Source of the DNA: Enterococcus haemoperoxidus ATCC BAA-382 | Lineage (GTDB): Bacteria > Bacillota > Bacilli > Lactobacillales > Enterococcaceae | NCBI RefSeq assembly: GCF_000407165.1 | Contig: NZ_KE136479.1 | Span: 1,623,464-1,687,463 of the forward strand | Length of the DNA: 64,000 bases | Direction: 5' to 3' | In this document: in pieces, positions 54,541 to 63,859 of the stretch | Position numbering within the stretch: position 1 is the stretch's first letter | Layout: the number at the start of each line of letters is the position of its first letter | The notes under the pieces: model-generated | The model's database searches: none | What the model saw: only the letters and a program-made list of their open reading frames with translations | Told to the model about the DNA's origin: nothing | Translations under genes and position numbers: made by a program

Positions 54541-55863
54541 CTAATCTTGTGCATTAAGTAATTGGCTTTCATCAAATTTCATATTCATACGTACAAATGG
54601 CGCATAAATGAATATATCTAAAACAACTAATACAGCAGTTAAAATCACAGGACTCAAATGGAATGCACCTAAAATCCAAGTACTGATAAAGATTGGTTCA
54701 TTTCCTGAATTTAGCACAACAAGTGGCACGACCCAGCCGATTTTTGTCACGATATAAGCGACAATTGCATTAAAAACTGGTACAAATACAAATGGAATAA
54801 ACATCAATGGATTAAGTACGATTGGAAATCCAAAAATAATCGGCTCATTGATTCCGAATAATCCAGGAATAAAGGAAAGTTTTGCTACTTCGCGTCCACT
54901 GTATGTTTTCGGTGTAAAAATCAAGATAGCTAAAATCAATCCAAACGTCGCACCAGAACCACCGATCATTGCATATACGTTTGTCATCGTATTTGGTGCT
55001 ACGGAGATATCAGCAAAACTTTTTGTTTCTGCAAATTTTGCAACGTTTTCCAAGAAAATTGGCAACCATAATGCTGAGACGACACCCCAAACGATATTAA
55101 ATCCATGTAAGCCTAGGAACCATAAGATTTGTTCTAATAAAATAACAACAATGATTGCAGGTAATCCTGTTCCTACAGAAGTCAAAGGTTGCACAAATAA
55201 TTGGCTAACCATATCCATAAAGGAATTAAAATCAAACGCTTCGATTACCACTTTCATCACAGAACAAACTAATAATACAATCGAAATTGGAATCAAAGCA
55301 AAGAAAGAATCAAAGACATTTGGCGGAACATTTCCTGGAAGTTTAATCGCAATTTTATGTTTTGCCAAAATCGAATAAAGAAATACTGCCAGTAATCCAA
55401 CGATCAACGCTGTAAACATCCCTTCATAACTGAAGAAATTATTTGCATAGCCTTGAACGATATCCGCAGAACTATCTGCAAAATTCACATTGTTAGGGAC
55501 CATAACAAAATAAGCAGCAAAGGCTAATAATGTTGCCAACAGTGGATTGATATTGGCTTCTGGATGTTTTTTCATCAACTCTTTTGCATAATTATAAGCT
55601 GTAGAAAAGACAATCAATAACGCAACGATTCCAAGCGTTCCTAGATAGACATTTCCAAAAATTGCAGAGGCGGTTTGACCGATCTCTGTTTCCCCAAAAA
55701 ATGCATCGATTTGCATCTTGATCAAGTTAGAAAATGATCCTACCACTGTAAATGGAATACTGCTGATAAACGCATTTTTGATTGCTTGTAAGACACTGTT
55801 ATTGTCTACTTTATTGGCGATTTTTAATAATGGTTCTTGAATTTTCTCGATATTTATTTTCAT
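54541..55863 (-). CDS. PTS EIIC component, cellobiose/lactose family
   Basis: A 440-residue membrane permease of about ten helices: N-terminal MKINIEKIQEPLLKIANKVD, FISSIPFTVVGSFSNLI near residue 32, LHGFNIVWGVVSALWLP near 253, and PGLFGINEPIIFGFPIVLNP near 340, the conserved NEP-type loop of this family. It translocates and helps phosphorylate a beta-glycoside or oligosaccharide. No EIIA or EIIB gene is adjacent, so it must borrow them from elsewhere. It lies 21 bp after the GH38 gene. Substrate is presumably a mannose-containing or beta-linked disaccharide. Confidence 0.92.
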   Translation of the reverse strand: MKINIEKIQEPLLKIANKVDNNSVLQAIKNAFISSIPFTVVGSFSNLIKMQIDAFFGETEIGQTASAIFGNVYLGTLGIVALLIVFSTAYNYAKELMKKHPEANINPLLATLLAFAAYFVMVPNNVNFADSSADIVQGYANNFFSYEGMFTALIVGLLAVFLYSILAKHKIAIKLPGNVPPNVFDSFFALIPISIVLLVCSVMKVVIEAFDFNSFMDMVSQLFVQPLTSVGTGLPAIIVVILLEQILWFLGLHGFNIVWGVVSALWLPIFLENVAKFAETKSFADISVAPNTMTNVYAMIGGSGATFGLILAILIFTPKTYSGREVAKLSFIPGLFGINEPIIFGFPIVLNPLMFIPFVFVPVFNAIVAYIVTKIGWVVPLVVLNSGNEPIFISTWILGAFHLSPVILTAVLVVLDIFIYAPFVRMNMKFDESQLLNAQD

Positions 55864-55884
55864 CTTAAATCGACCTTTCTCTTG

Positions 55885-58512
55885 TTATCTTTGTATTGAA
55901 ACAGTTTTGATTTCTCCTGGTTTAAACGATCCTAATGAAACTTCCTTTAACTTACCTAATGATTCAAGTAAATCACCATTTAAATCAACAAAACGAACAG
56001 TAGATTCAGTTGCTAAAGTTATTTTTTCATTTGTGACTGCCTCTGTTAATGATGGATTATACAAACGAATATTGACCCATTGACCATCCCGACTTAATTC
56101 CAATACACTAAATACCAATTTTGAATTGTTTAAATCGATAAATTCTTTTAAAGAATTCAATTGGTCAACTTTATTACTTTGGAAATATTGAATTGGATTA
56201 GTAAATCGATTCAGCGTTTGAACTTGATAATATGGACTTGTTACTGAGTATATTTGGTATTCTTTTTGAATCATAGCTGGATCAAAATCATCCGTTATGA
56301 TCAAAGATAATGCCATTTCTAAGTTTCCTAATAATTGACTATCTGGAGTTGGAATATAACGATATTGATTCCCAGAAGCATCTCCTGGTCTTCTTAATAA
56401 CTCTGGTCTGCCTAAAAATCCTACACCTCTAAACAAGGTAATATACAGACTGCTATCAATTACTTGGTATTCTTTGATTCCTTTACTCATTATTGACCAA
56501 CTAGAAGTGTCGTCATGAATAGTAGAATAGTGAATCATCGGATAAATTTCAGTTGGTTCTTCTTTCCAACCAAGTTTTTTCCAATCATGAATATGAGGGT
56601 CTTGGTTATTTCTTTCAACAATTCCAAATAAGGTGTCTGCGTAACTGACTTGAGTTTTAACTGGTGTTTTTACAACTAGGCGCATACGGTGATCCATGGC
56701 TTGGTTATTAAGTTTAACGTTCATATCGATTCGCTTAGAATCTTTGCTTAATGACAATGTAAAGGTATAATCGATTTGAACATTTATTTCGCCCACTTTT
56801 CTAGCATGTAGGTCTTTTGGCAATGACCACTGACCATTTAAGGTCATCGTAGATAAAAATGCTCCTGTTTGAACAGTAATATCTGTCGTATCAAAGTTTA
56901 GCTGGTAGACTTTATCATGATAGGCAGGTGAATAATCATACGTATCCCCTTCGTCCCCTGACTCTTCCATATATAAACAGTTTTCATATGTTTTGCCTTG
57001 ATTCTTCACTAAAATAGAAAACTTACCCTTTGAAAAGGATATTTTGTACAGCTCATTTTCAATATGTTTATCTTCTACATTCAATGCTATAACGCTAGAA
57101 TTTGATCCAGTTTGTTCCTTCACGGTTACGATCGTATAGCCAAGCGGTCTGGTTTCTTTTCTAAAACTTACTTTGTGGATATAGTAATATTTTGCTTCAT
57201 CATAATCGCTTTCTGAGCGTCTTACTTCACCAGCATACACCTTTTCTGTAGACAAGATTTGGCTATCTACTTCATTGTTCATTTCATCAAACAACCTTAT
57301 TTTCTCATGTTTCGTACTTACTTCTACCACATACGGATCGGTTCTTGTGTAAGGTAATGTGTTAAATAAAATCAAGTCATTTTCTTTGATTCCTTGAATT
57401 GATTCAGAAATTTTTCTTACTAAATAGTCGATCGTCGAATAGGATAATTGATCAGCTTCTTTGTATCTAGCTAAAATCATTTCGTTTGTTTTATCCGTAT
57501 TACATCCACCAATACTATCATGAGCATGGTTTTTCAATAACAATTTCCAAATATAGTCTAGTAGTTCTCGTTTAAATGGAATCCCTAAATCATCGGCCAT
57601 CAACATCAATGGTTCTAATTGGAAAATCAAGCGATTTTCGATTGTGTCATTTAATTTTTTTAAGTCATATCTTGACGAATAAATTGAACGGTGGATTTTT
57701 GAAACACTACCACTCATAAACTCACCTTGAACGGTTGGTAATTCATTTGTTTTCTCTCTTAATAAATTAAAAATATGGGGATAATTGCTTTCTTCGATTT
57801 TGTATTCTGTACCGAATTGTTCATTTACATCTTGAATGATTGCTTTTAAATCTCGATCCACTGCGCGCTGATCTCCGCCAACTGGTAATGTTACTATCTC
57901 AGTTGCACTATCCTCAGATACAAGTTCCAGCATCGCTTTTTTTTGATAAAGTTCACCTTCAACAAGTGCTACTCCTGCATAATAACCATTGCGAATATTG
58001 ATCGTTAATACTTTTGAACCATCTTCGGCTGCCCAATAAAACTCACGACTTTTTGTGACTTCATTAGGCATTCCCCGCCAAAATACTGCATCTGTGATAC
58101 CAAAACCATTATAGATTTTCGGCATATCTTTACCTTGTCCAAATGAATCAGGAAGATAGCCCAGTGAAGTGTGTCCACCTAATCGTTTCGACATATCGAT
58201 TCCGATTTGTAAATTTTTGACGACTGATTCACCAGCCACTACAAATTCATCCATTTGTGTATACCAAGGACCGATAAATAATTTGTTTGCTTCAACTAAT
58301 TCTTTGATTTTTGTTTCTTTTTCAGGATAAACTTTTAAGTAATCATCAATAATGCTTAATTGACCATCCAAGTAATAGTAATCTAATTCATTCTTTTCTA
58401 ATGCATAAATCACCTCGTCCATATGATAAGAAAATTGTATAAACGCTTCATTATCACTAAAGTACCACTCACGATCCCAATGGGTATGAGCGACGACATG
58501 TATCTTCTTCAT
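55885..58512 (-). CDS. GH38 alpha-mannosidase
   Basis: An enzyme of about 875 residues that hydrolyses alpha-mannosidic bonds, bacterial members often preferring alpha-1,3. The zinc-site motif HVVAHTHWDREWYFS is at the start (His and Asp ligands), GYLPDSFGQGKDMPKIYNGF near 125 holds the nucleophile region, and LLKNHAHDSIGGCNTDKTNEM near 325 gives further ligands. Large C-terminal beta-sandwich domains complete the family length. No signal peptide. ATG 58512 is used because AAGGAG lies eight bases upstream. First gene of the operon. Confidence 0.95.
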   Translation of the reverse strand: MKKIHVVAHTHWDREWYFSDNEAFIQFSYHMDEVIYALEKNELDYYYLDGQLSIIDDYLKVYPEKETKIKELVEANKLFIGPWYTQMDEFVVAGESVVKNLQIGIDMSKRLGGHTSLGYLPDSFGQGKDMPKIYNGFGITDAVFWRGMPNEVTKSREFYWAAEDGSKVLTINIRNGYYAGVALVEGELYQKKAMLELVSEDSATEIVTLPVGGDQRAVDRDLKAIIQDVNEQFGTEYKIEESNYPHIFNLLREKTNELPTVQGEFMSGSVSKIHRSIYSSRYDLKKLNDTIENRLIFQLEPLMLMADDLGIPFKRELLDYIWKLLLKNHAHDSIGGCNTDKTNEMILARYKEADQLSYSTIDYLVRKISESIQGIKENDLILFNTLPYTRTDPYVVEVSTKHEKIRLFDEMNNEVDSQILSTEKVYAGEVRRSESDYDEAKYYYIHKVSFRKETRPLGYTIVTVKEQTGSNSSVIALNVEDKHIENELYKISFSKGKFSILVKNQGKTYENCLYMEESGDEGDTYDYSPAYHDKVYQLNFDTTDITVQTGAFLSTMTLNGQWSLPKDLHARKVGEINVQIDYTFTLSLSKDSKRIDMNVKLNNQAMDHRMRLVVKTPVKTQVSYADTLFGIVERNNQDPHIHDWKKLGWKEEPTEIYPMIHYSTIHDDTSSWSIMSKGIKEYQVIDSSLYITLFRGVGFLGRPELLRRPGDASGNQYRYIPTPDSQLLGNLEMALSLIITDDFDPAMIQKEYQIYSVTSPYYQVQTLNRFTNPIQYFQSNKVDQLNSLKEFIDLNNSKLVFSVLELSRDGQWVNIRLYNPSLTEAVTNEKITLATESTVRFVDLNGDLLESLGKLKEVSLGSFKPGEIKTVSIQR

Positions 58513-58544
58513 TTTAAATTCTCCTTCCATCACTGTTCACACTT

Positions 58545-58581
58545 AATATACTCTGGATTACTTAAAAAGAAAACGATTTCG
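58545..58581 (-). promoter_or_regulatory. GH38 operon promoter with cre-like element
   Basis: TATATT (58545-58550) is a -10 box. The palindrome-like GAAATCGTTTTC (within 58568-58581) overlaps the -35 region and resembles a cre site with mismatches. Catabolite repression is plausible. Confidence 0.4.
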
Positions 58582-58642
58582 GTAATATTTTCAACTATTT
58601 TCTATTTTGTGGACATTTCATGAAAACATTATCAAAAGAGAC

Positions 58643-58690
58643 AAAAAAAAGACTTCTGCCAGTATGCTCTAACAGAAATCTTTTTTTGTA
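58643..58690 (-). terminator. terminator of the ECF/monooxygenase operon
   Basis: On the minus strand AAAGATTTCTG and CAGAAGTCTTTTTTTT pair around a 14-base loop, just after the monooxygenase stop codon. Confidence 0.9.
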
Positions 58691-58693
58691 TGC

Positions 58694-59029
58694 TTATGTT
58701 AATACTTCATATTCAGCGATTGTACTTGAAATAATACCAGGACGTTTTTTTTCGTTTGATGATTCTTGTTTGGGTTCTTTCTTTTGATGCATTTTTTTGA
58801 ATGATTGGCTTTTCACCCAATTTTTTTGATGCTCTTTTGACGTCCAGCGGCTTAAAACAACCAGTTCAGTAACCTCGGGATTGTCTGGCAATGTACGGTG
58901 CATTAATTGGAAATTCAAGAATCCTTCCACAGCTTCCATACTTTCTTTGGTATGCCCTGCGGTGAATTGTTGAATGATTTTTTGAGAATGGTCCGTTTCT
59001 GTCTGGATCGTATTGGTTACAATGTACAT
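58694..59029 (-). CDS. IsdG/HmoA-like heme-degrading monooxygenase candidate
   Basis: This 111-residue protein of the antibiotic-biosynthesis-monooxygenase/IsdG ferredoxin-like fold has Asn in YIVTNTIQTE near residue 6, LVVLSRWTSKEHQKNWVKSQ with the conserved Trp near residue 65, and SFKKMHQKK with a candidate heme-ligand His near 81. In IsdG/HmoA proteins the Asn, Trp and His triad is required for heme breakdown. It is the last gene of a Fur-box operon with an ECF transporter, which supports iron release from imported heme. A generic quinol monooxygenase is the alternative. Confidence 0.8.
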   Translation of the reverse strand: MYIVTNTIQTETDHSQKIIQQFTAGHTKESMEAVEGFLNFQLMHRTLPDNPEVTELVVLSRWTSKEHQKNWVKSQSFKKMHQKKEPKQESSNEKKRPGIISSTIAEYEVLT

Positions 59030-59042
59030 ATCTTTGCCTCCA

Positions 59043-60470
59043 TTATTCTTTTATAGTTGGTTCAATAAAGTAATCTTCGATACTATTTCCTTTTTCAAAA
59101 TGAAGGATTCGCTGACAGGTTTGATTGAGAAACTCTTTGTCGTGCGTAATCACTAAAACTAAAATATTTTCATGGTGCAACCAACGTATCGTGTTACTGA
59201 CCTCTTCCATATGCATCAAATCCAACCCACTTGTTGGCTCGTCAAATATGATAATTTTTTTCCCTGATAATAAGGCACTTGCAATTGCAACTCGCTGTTT
59301 TTCGCCGCCTGATAAGGTTTGCGGATGCCGACATAAAAGTGGTTCTAAATTCAGCATAGCGACAATTTTATCAAACTCATTTGTGTTTTTAGCATTCAAG
59401 CTTATCTCTTTTTCAACTGTTTCAAAAAACAATTGTAAATTAACATCTTGCATCACAACAAAACTTTCCTTAATCAACTCTTTTGGATTCATGACTTGCT
59501 CGTTTAACTTAATCACGCCTTCTTTTGGTTTGATCAATCCAGATAAAAGTTTTGAAAACGTTGATTTGCCTGCACCATTATGCCCAATGATTCCAGTAAT
59601 ATAAGAGCTATTCAAGGTTAGTGAAGGGATTTTCAGCACAGATGATTGTTTGCGATAATGAAACTCTAGCCCCACACATGTTAACGTCAGTTTCCCTTCA
59701 GTTTTATCTGGTTCTACAACTTTTTTAAGAGATGTTTGTTCAAGAGAACGTAACCCCATTCCCTTGATTTCTAAAGAGGATTTCGTTCTCATTTCTTGAC
59801 TTGTATACCCTTTAACGATATGTCCTTTGTCCATAACTAAATAGCGATCTGCCAGATCCGTCAAATAATACAAACGATGCTCAGATACAATGATCGTCAT
59901 CCCTTGATTTTTCAATACTTGCAAGTAGGCTTTTAATTGCTCAATCGTTGCTTCATCCAAATTACTTGACGGTTCATCTAATAAAAATAAACGATGCTTC
60001 AGCATACTGGCAGAAGCAAAAGCAATCAATTGCTTTTGACCACCAGATAAATGAAACATACTTCGTTCTAAAAATTCTTCTAACGAGAACAAACTGGTTA
60101 TTTCATCGATTCGACGGATCATTTCTTCTCTTGGTATGCCATAATTTTCCATCGCAAATGCCAACTCAGAATATACATCACTCGTAAAAAATTGTGTCTT
60201 TGGATTTTGAAACACAACCCCAATATCACGCACATACGCATTAAATTCTTTTGTTAACAACTCTTGGTCTAAAACAGAACCTGTTCCCGTTAATTCTCCA
60301 GTGTATAATTCAGGAATCAAACCATTTAGAATTCTTAAAAGCGTCGATTTACCGCAGCCACTTTTACCACATAAAACGATAAACTCACCCGATTTGACTT
60401 GTAATTCTACTTCTTGGATGATCGTTTCCTGATCTTCATAAGCAAACGTCACATCATGTAAATCAATCAT
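59043..60470 (-). CDS. ECF transporter fused double ATPase
   Basis: A 475-residue tandem of two ABC ATPase domains. Domain 1 has GKSGCGKSTLLRIL near residue 37, LSGGQKQLIAFA near 142 and FLLDEPSSNLD. Domain 2 has GIIGHNGAGKSTFSKLL near 294, LSGGEKQRVAIASALL near 385 and IIFDEPTSGLDL. It corresponds to EcfA and EcfA' joined in one chain and would power a dedicated ECF importer. Its ATG overlaps the EcfT stop codon as ATGA. The monooxygenase gene follows after 13 bp. Confidence 0.92.
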   Translation of the reverse strand: MIDLHDVTFAYEDQETIIQEVELQVKSGEFIVLCGKSGCGKSTLLRILNGLIPELYTGELTGTGSVLDQELLTKEFNAYVRDIGVVFQNPKTQFFTSDVYSELAFAMENYGIPREEMIRRIDEITSLFSLEEFLERSMFHLSGGQKQLIAFASASMLKHRLFLLDEPSSNLDEATIEQLKAYLQVLKNQGMTIIVSEHRLYYLTDLADRYLVMDKGHIVKGYTSQEMRTKSSLEIKGMGLRSLEQTSLKKVVEPDKTEGKLTLTCVGLEFHYRKQSSVLKIPSLTLNSSYITGIIGHNGAGKSTFSKLLSGLIKPKEGVIKLNEQVMNPKELIKESFVVMQDVNLQLFFETVEKEISLNAKNTNEFDKIVAMLNLEPLLCRHPQTLSGGEKQRVAIASALLSGKKIIIFDEPTSGLDLMHMEEVSNTIRWLHHENILVLVITHDKEFLNQTCQRILHFEKGNSIEDYFIEPTIKE

Positions 60471-61165
60471 TCAATCAACCTCCCAACAATGCCACAAAGA
60501 ATCAATGTACCAATCAATAAATAATCTTGAACTTTTAAACGAATCTCATAGACACTGGTATGCGATTGGGGGTTTCCTAACCCACGCACTAATGCCGCCG
60601 AAGATAAATCTAACGATGTATTTTCTGCCGACATCAAGATTGGTACAATAATGTACTCCATCGTTTGAAATGGATGAAGGAACAAATCAATCGTAGAAAC
60701 AGCAATCCCACGATATTTCATCGCATTGCGAATGCTTCTAAAATCTTGAAAAAGTGTAGGAAAGAATCGAAATAGCACCGTTAAGGGGATAATTAGACCA
60801 AAAGGCACATGGCACTTTTTTAAAGCCGCAATCCATTCACTAATTTTTGTCCGATTCATAGCAAAAGCTGCCGCCATAATCGTTGGTAGCATCCGCCGAT
60901 TCCCTACAAATAAAAAATCAAAGAACGCCGCAAAACCATTATCGATATAAGGAAATAATAAATAATCTCCTAAAACAAGCAACCAAAAAATACTATAAAA
61001 AATCGTGCCTTTTTTTAGACTACCATTTAAAATAAATAATCCATACAAGAGCGTCACAAATAAAATTTCTGCTTTAAATGGTAATGGAAACATCAATAAA
61101 AAGCTGGCAAATAAAATCGTACAAAGTTTACTTCTGGGATCAAACGTTACGTATGTTTTTTCCAT
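60467..61165 (-). CDS. ECF transporter transmembrane component EcfT
   Basis: A membrane protein of about 232 residues with the EcfT layout: N-terminal FDPRSKLCTILF, several helices, and the cytoplasmic coupling helix region with FRFFPTLFQDFRSIRNAMKYRGI near residue 145 and SSAALVRGLGNP near 202, equivalents of the two Ala-Arg-Gly motifs that contact the ATPases. ATG 61165, behind AAAGG, overlaps the S-component gene by 26 bp. Confidence 0.9.
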   Translation of the reverse strand: MEKTYVTFDPRSKLCTILFASFLLMFPLPFKAEILFVTLLYGLFILNGSLKKGTIFYSIFWLLVLGDYLLFPYIDNGFAAFFDFLFVGNRRMLPTIMAAAFAMNRTKISEWIAALKKCHVPFGLIIPLTVLFRFFPTLFQDFRSIRNAMKYRGIAVSTIDLFLHPFQTMEYIIVPILMSAENTSLDLSSAALVRGLGNPQSHTSVYEIRLKVQDYLLIGTLILCGIVGRLIE

Positions 61166-61757
61166 AATTTTTTCCTTTAGCTTTGTCAAAGTGCTTCTCA
61201 TAAATCCTTTGTCCAATCATTATGCCTAAAATACTACAGATAATGACAGCTGCAACACAAACATAAAAGGTTGTTGTTGTGATCGGTGCAAATACTTTAT
61301 CGATGTAAACTGCATCTTTGCCACGAGCCACCAATGAATCAATATAAGCATTTTTCATAAACCACAATGGTAGTACAGGTCCCATCAAACCAAAACTAAA
61401 CACAGTGTAACTGACCATTGTTCGAATTTTTCCAGATAGTTTTGTGTGATACTGAATCCAGTCAGCCGCTACCGCACAAAGGATATTAGGTAAAAATGAT
61501 AACGGAAAATGACCTGAAATTAAAAAGAATAGCCCCATCACACTACCCATGATCGTAATCGCTCCAAAACGAGGAATGCGGTGGATCACCAATAGATAAA
61601 CAATCCCTGCAAAAAGTGCTGTAGCGCTCGGAATAAGAATTGAATTAAAGGCTGGAACTGTAAATCGTAAAATGACCATTGCAATCGTTACGACTAAAAA
61701 ATAAATAGCGGTATAAATGCCGATAGAAATAAAATCCTGTATTTTTAACTTTTTCAT
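61140..61757 (-). CDS. ECF substrate-binding S component, MptS/Trep_Strep type
   Basis: A 205-residue hydrophobic protein with about six helices. It starts KLKIQDFISIGIYTAIYFLV, the segment that in this family binds EcfT, and has MGSVMGLFFLISGHFPLSFLPNI near residue 70 and a basic C-terminus. The family (Trep_Strep) is uncharacterised in many genomes. A Lactobacillus sakei system of similar gene content has been reported to take up heme. Fur control and the downstream monooxygenase agree with heme or another iron-linked ligand here. Confidence 0.85.
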   Translation of the reverse strand: MKKLKIQDFISIGIYTAIYFLVVTIAMVILRFTVPAFNSILIPSATALFAGIVYLLVIHRIPRFGAITIMGSVMGLFFLISGHFPLSFLPNILCAVAADWIQYHTKLSGKIRTMVSYTVFSFGLMGPVLPLWFMKNAYIDSLVARGKDAVYIDKVFAPITTTTFYVCVAAVIICSILGIMIGQRIYEKHFDKAKGKNYGKNIRNV

Positions 61758-61765
61758 TCTTGTAA

Positions 61766-62926
61766 TTACCCTTCTTGTTTTATTGTAAATAAAAATAATA
61801 GCTGACCATATACGTCACTCGTAATTTTTAACTGATAACGGCCTGTTTTTTCAAATTGTGCACTTGGCATCAACAATTGCTCTTCCAATAATTCATAGTT
61901 TAATGAATAACCGTTTTCTGAAGTCTTTTTGGTTTTATATAACTCAAATTTAGCTTCTTGTTTGGCTAACTCTTTAATTAACCCTGAATCAAGTGACAGA
62001 CATATCGTCTCACCTAGTGTATATTCCGATTTAGATAATTTCGGTTGAACATTCATAGGCTGTTTTAAGTGTGTTTCAAACCGAACATCTTCAAAACCAT
62101 CGGCCAATATCTCAATCATTATTGGCTCTTTTGCTTCCCACTCATCAAATTGTAAATACCTTGGTTGTCTAGTATTTGCTAAAAGTCCGAACTCTAAATG
62201 ATTTTCTGGCTTGTGATACAAGTAATCCGGCCATAGAAGTGGAATGGTTTTACCGTTTTTAGTAATCGTAAAACTGTAGACAAACTTTCCATATGCTTTG
62301 TGAAACTGATCATAGGTCGTAATGTCATATTCAGGTAAAAATTGAACCATTGCAGCATAACTATAATGTGCAAAATAATACATCTCATTCACATATTCTA
62401 ATTTCTCTTGAATGGCCTGAACATTTTTTTCCTGGCCTTTTTCAAGTAATTCTCTGGAACCGTATGTACCATCTAATAATAGACGTTTTCTTTTGTAGCC
62501 AACAACTAATTCTGCCTCATCTTCAATTATAGGAGTCAATGACTGAATCATTGTCATTTTTTCTCTGAATTTTGCATATTTTTCAGAGTTGTTTTCAGCT
62601 AAAATATAATCTTTCGCCGTGACGTAAACAGGTACTTGTTTAATACTATAGCTCTCGCTCTCATTTAATGCAATTTTTTTCTGATTTGTATGAGGAAATC
62701 TACCGATAATTTGCAGAAATCTTTCTGATAACCGATAATCAGTTTCTTGAAAATCTGGGCTATCAGCATGGTAGAAATCAAAAAATGTCATGGTTGTTTC
62801 ACCAATAAAATAACGTGGCAATTTCTTGTCTTCTATATATAGTTGTTCATCGAGCATCACAGGACATTGCTCCGTTTGTACAATATCATAGTTAATTGAA
62901 AATTCATTTAGTTGTACTTTTTTCAT
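61766..62926 (-). CDS. uncharacterised first gene of the ECF operon
   Basis: A 386-residue soluble protein without signal peptide or membrane helices. The N-terminal half has aromatic-rich segments (PRYFIGETTMTFFDFYHADS, YYFAHYSYAAMVQFLPEYD). The C-terminal 120 residues read like a beta-sandwich (KLSKSEYTLGETICLSLDSG, KTGRYQLKITSDVYGQLLFLF). I recognise no family. AAAGGAG lies seven bases before ATG. Being first after the Fur box and co-directional with the ECF genes, it may handle the substrate inside the cell. Confidence 0.75.
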   Translation of the reverse strand: MKKVQLNEFSINYDIVQTEQCPVMLDEQLYIEDKKLPRYFIGETTMTFFDFYHADSPDFQETDYRLSERFLQIIGRFPHTNQKKIALNESESYSIKQVPVYVTAKDYILAENNSEKYAKFREKMTMIQSLTPIIEDEAELVVGYKRKRLLLDGTYGSRELLEKGQEKNVQAIQEKLEYVNEMYYFAHYSYAAMVQFLPEYDITTYDQFHKAYGKFVYSFTITKNGKTIPLLWPDYLYHKPENHLEFGLLANTRQPRYLQFDEWEAKEPIMIEILADGFEDVRFETHLKQPMNVQPKLSKSEYTLGETICLSLDSGLIKELAKQEAKFELYKTKKTSENGYSLNYELLEEQLLMPSAQFEKTGRYQLKITSDVYGQLLFLFTIKQEG

Positions 62927-62969
62927 TGAATCACTCCTTTCCTTATTGTGTTAGTATATCACAACAAAA

Positions 62970-62990
62970 TGATAATGAGAATCATTATCA
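62970..62990. promoter_or_regulatory. Fur box controlling the ECF/monooxygenase operon
   Basis: TGATAATGA-GAA-TCATTATCA has perfect 9-bp arms and fits the Fur/Per-family consensus GATAATGATAATCATTATC. It overlaps the -35 position of an extended -10 promoter (TGATATACT, near 62953-62961) on the minus strand, so iron-loaded Fur should repress the operon. Confidence 0.88.
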
Positions 62991-63033
62991 GCAGATTGAA
63001 TCTTTTTGTCTTTCGTTCCATTTAATAAGTAAA

Positions 63034-63084
63034 ACAGAAGAGTTTGAGACAAAAATAACTCTTTTATCTCAAACTCTTCCATAT
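63034..63084 (-). terminator. terminator of pcp
   Basis: GAAGAGTTTGAGA and TCTCAAACTCTTC form a 13-bp stem around an AT-rich loop, followed on the minus strand by TGTTTTACTT. Confidence 0.8.
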
Positions 63085-63100
63085 CTATTCAACAATAATT

Positions 63101-63745
63101 CTAATGTGTCGTTCCCGTATTTTCCTCAATATCCACTTCTGTTGTAACTGCTGCTTCAATTGCGTAAGTCAGTGAATCCGCAATCGTTTTGATCGGCATT
63201 GAGGGAGTACCAACTGGGCGGTCGACTACTTGAGTTGGTTCAAATGGTACATGGATAAATCCGCCTTTAATGCCTGAAAATTCTTTATCGATCATATATA
63301 ACAGGCGGTACATGATATCATTGCAGACAAACGTTCCTGCTGTATAAGAGATGTATGCTGGTAAGCCATGCTCCTGCACATTTTTCATCATTGCTTTGAT
63401 TGGTAATGTTGTAAAATATGCTGTTTCTCCATCCTCTTCCAATTTTGAACCAATCGGTTGATTCCCTTTATTATCAGGAATTCTTGCTTCCGCTAAATTA
63501 ATTGCTACCCGTTCAAATGAAACAGCACTCCGGCCACCTGCTTGTCCCACACAAATCACAATATTAGGATTATGCTCTTTGATTGCAGCTTCTAATACTT
63601 CACCGCTTTCTTTAAAAACTGTCGGTATTTCTAATTTGATGACTTCGGCTCCTGCCACCTCATCTGGAATCATTTTAACTGCTTCATATGCTGGATTAAC
63701 AGAATCTCCACCAAATGGATCAAAACCTGTGACTAAAACTTTCAT
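63101..63745 (-). CDS. pcp: pyrrolidone-carboxylate peptidase
   Basis: This 214-residue cysteine peptidase (family C15) removes N-terminal pyroglutamate. It starts [21 protein letters not shown]. The catalytic Glu is in [14 protein letters not shown] near residue 80, the Cys in [17 protein letters not shown] near 143 and the His in GGFIHVPF near 166. Length is standard. A strong AGGAGG precedes the ATG and belongs to a degenerate unit of the repeat family. It follows a DUF979-like gene, a common arrangement. Confidence 0.96.
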   Translation of the reverse strand: MKVLVTGFDPFGGDSVNPAYEAVKMIPDEVAGAEVIKLEIPTVFKESGEVLEAAIKEHNPNIVICVGQAGGRSAVSFERVAINLAEARIPDNKGNQPIGSKLEEDGETAYFTTLPIKAMMKNVQEHGLPAYISYTAGTFVCNDIMYRLLYMIDKEFSGIKGGFIHVPFEPTQVVDRPVGTPSMPIKTIADSLTYAIEAAVTTEVDIEENTGTTH

Positions 63746-63762
63746 TGTAAGTCTCCTCCTAA

Positions 63763-63856
63763 TTTAAACTATAGTGTAATCGCTAGCTCATGTCGTTGTA
63801 CTAAACGAAATCAACTCATAAATTGGCTAACCTGTTTCTTTGTAAAACTAGCTAAC
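63763..63856 (-). repeat. degenerate unit of the structured repeat family upstream of pcp
   Basis: Shares TTAAA...TAGTGTAA at one end, a GGCTAACC/GCTAACC segment and the terminal AAATTAGGAGG that serves as the pcp ribosome binding site. It lacks the well-formed GTGAC/GTCAC tip, so it is likely decayed. Confidence 0.4.
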
Positions 63857-63859
63857 CGA

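Noticed and set aside
54848-55378. 176-codon plus-strand frame opposite the PTS EIIC gene
   Set aside because: Antisense shadow, no ribosome binding site, composition typical of reversed membrane protein codons.
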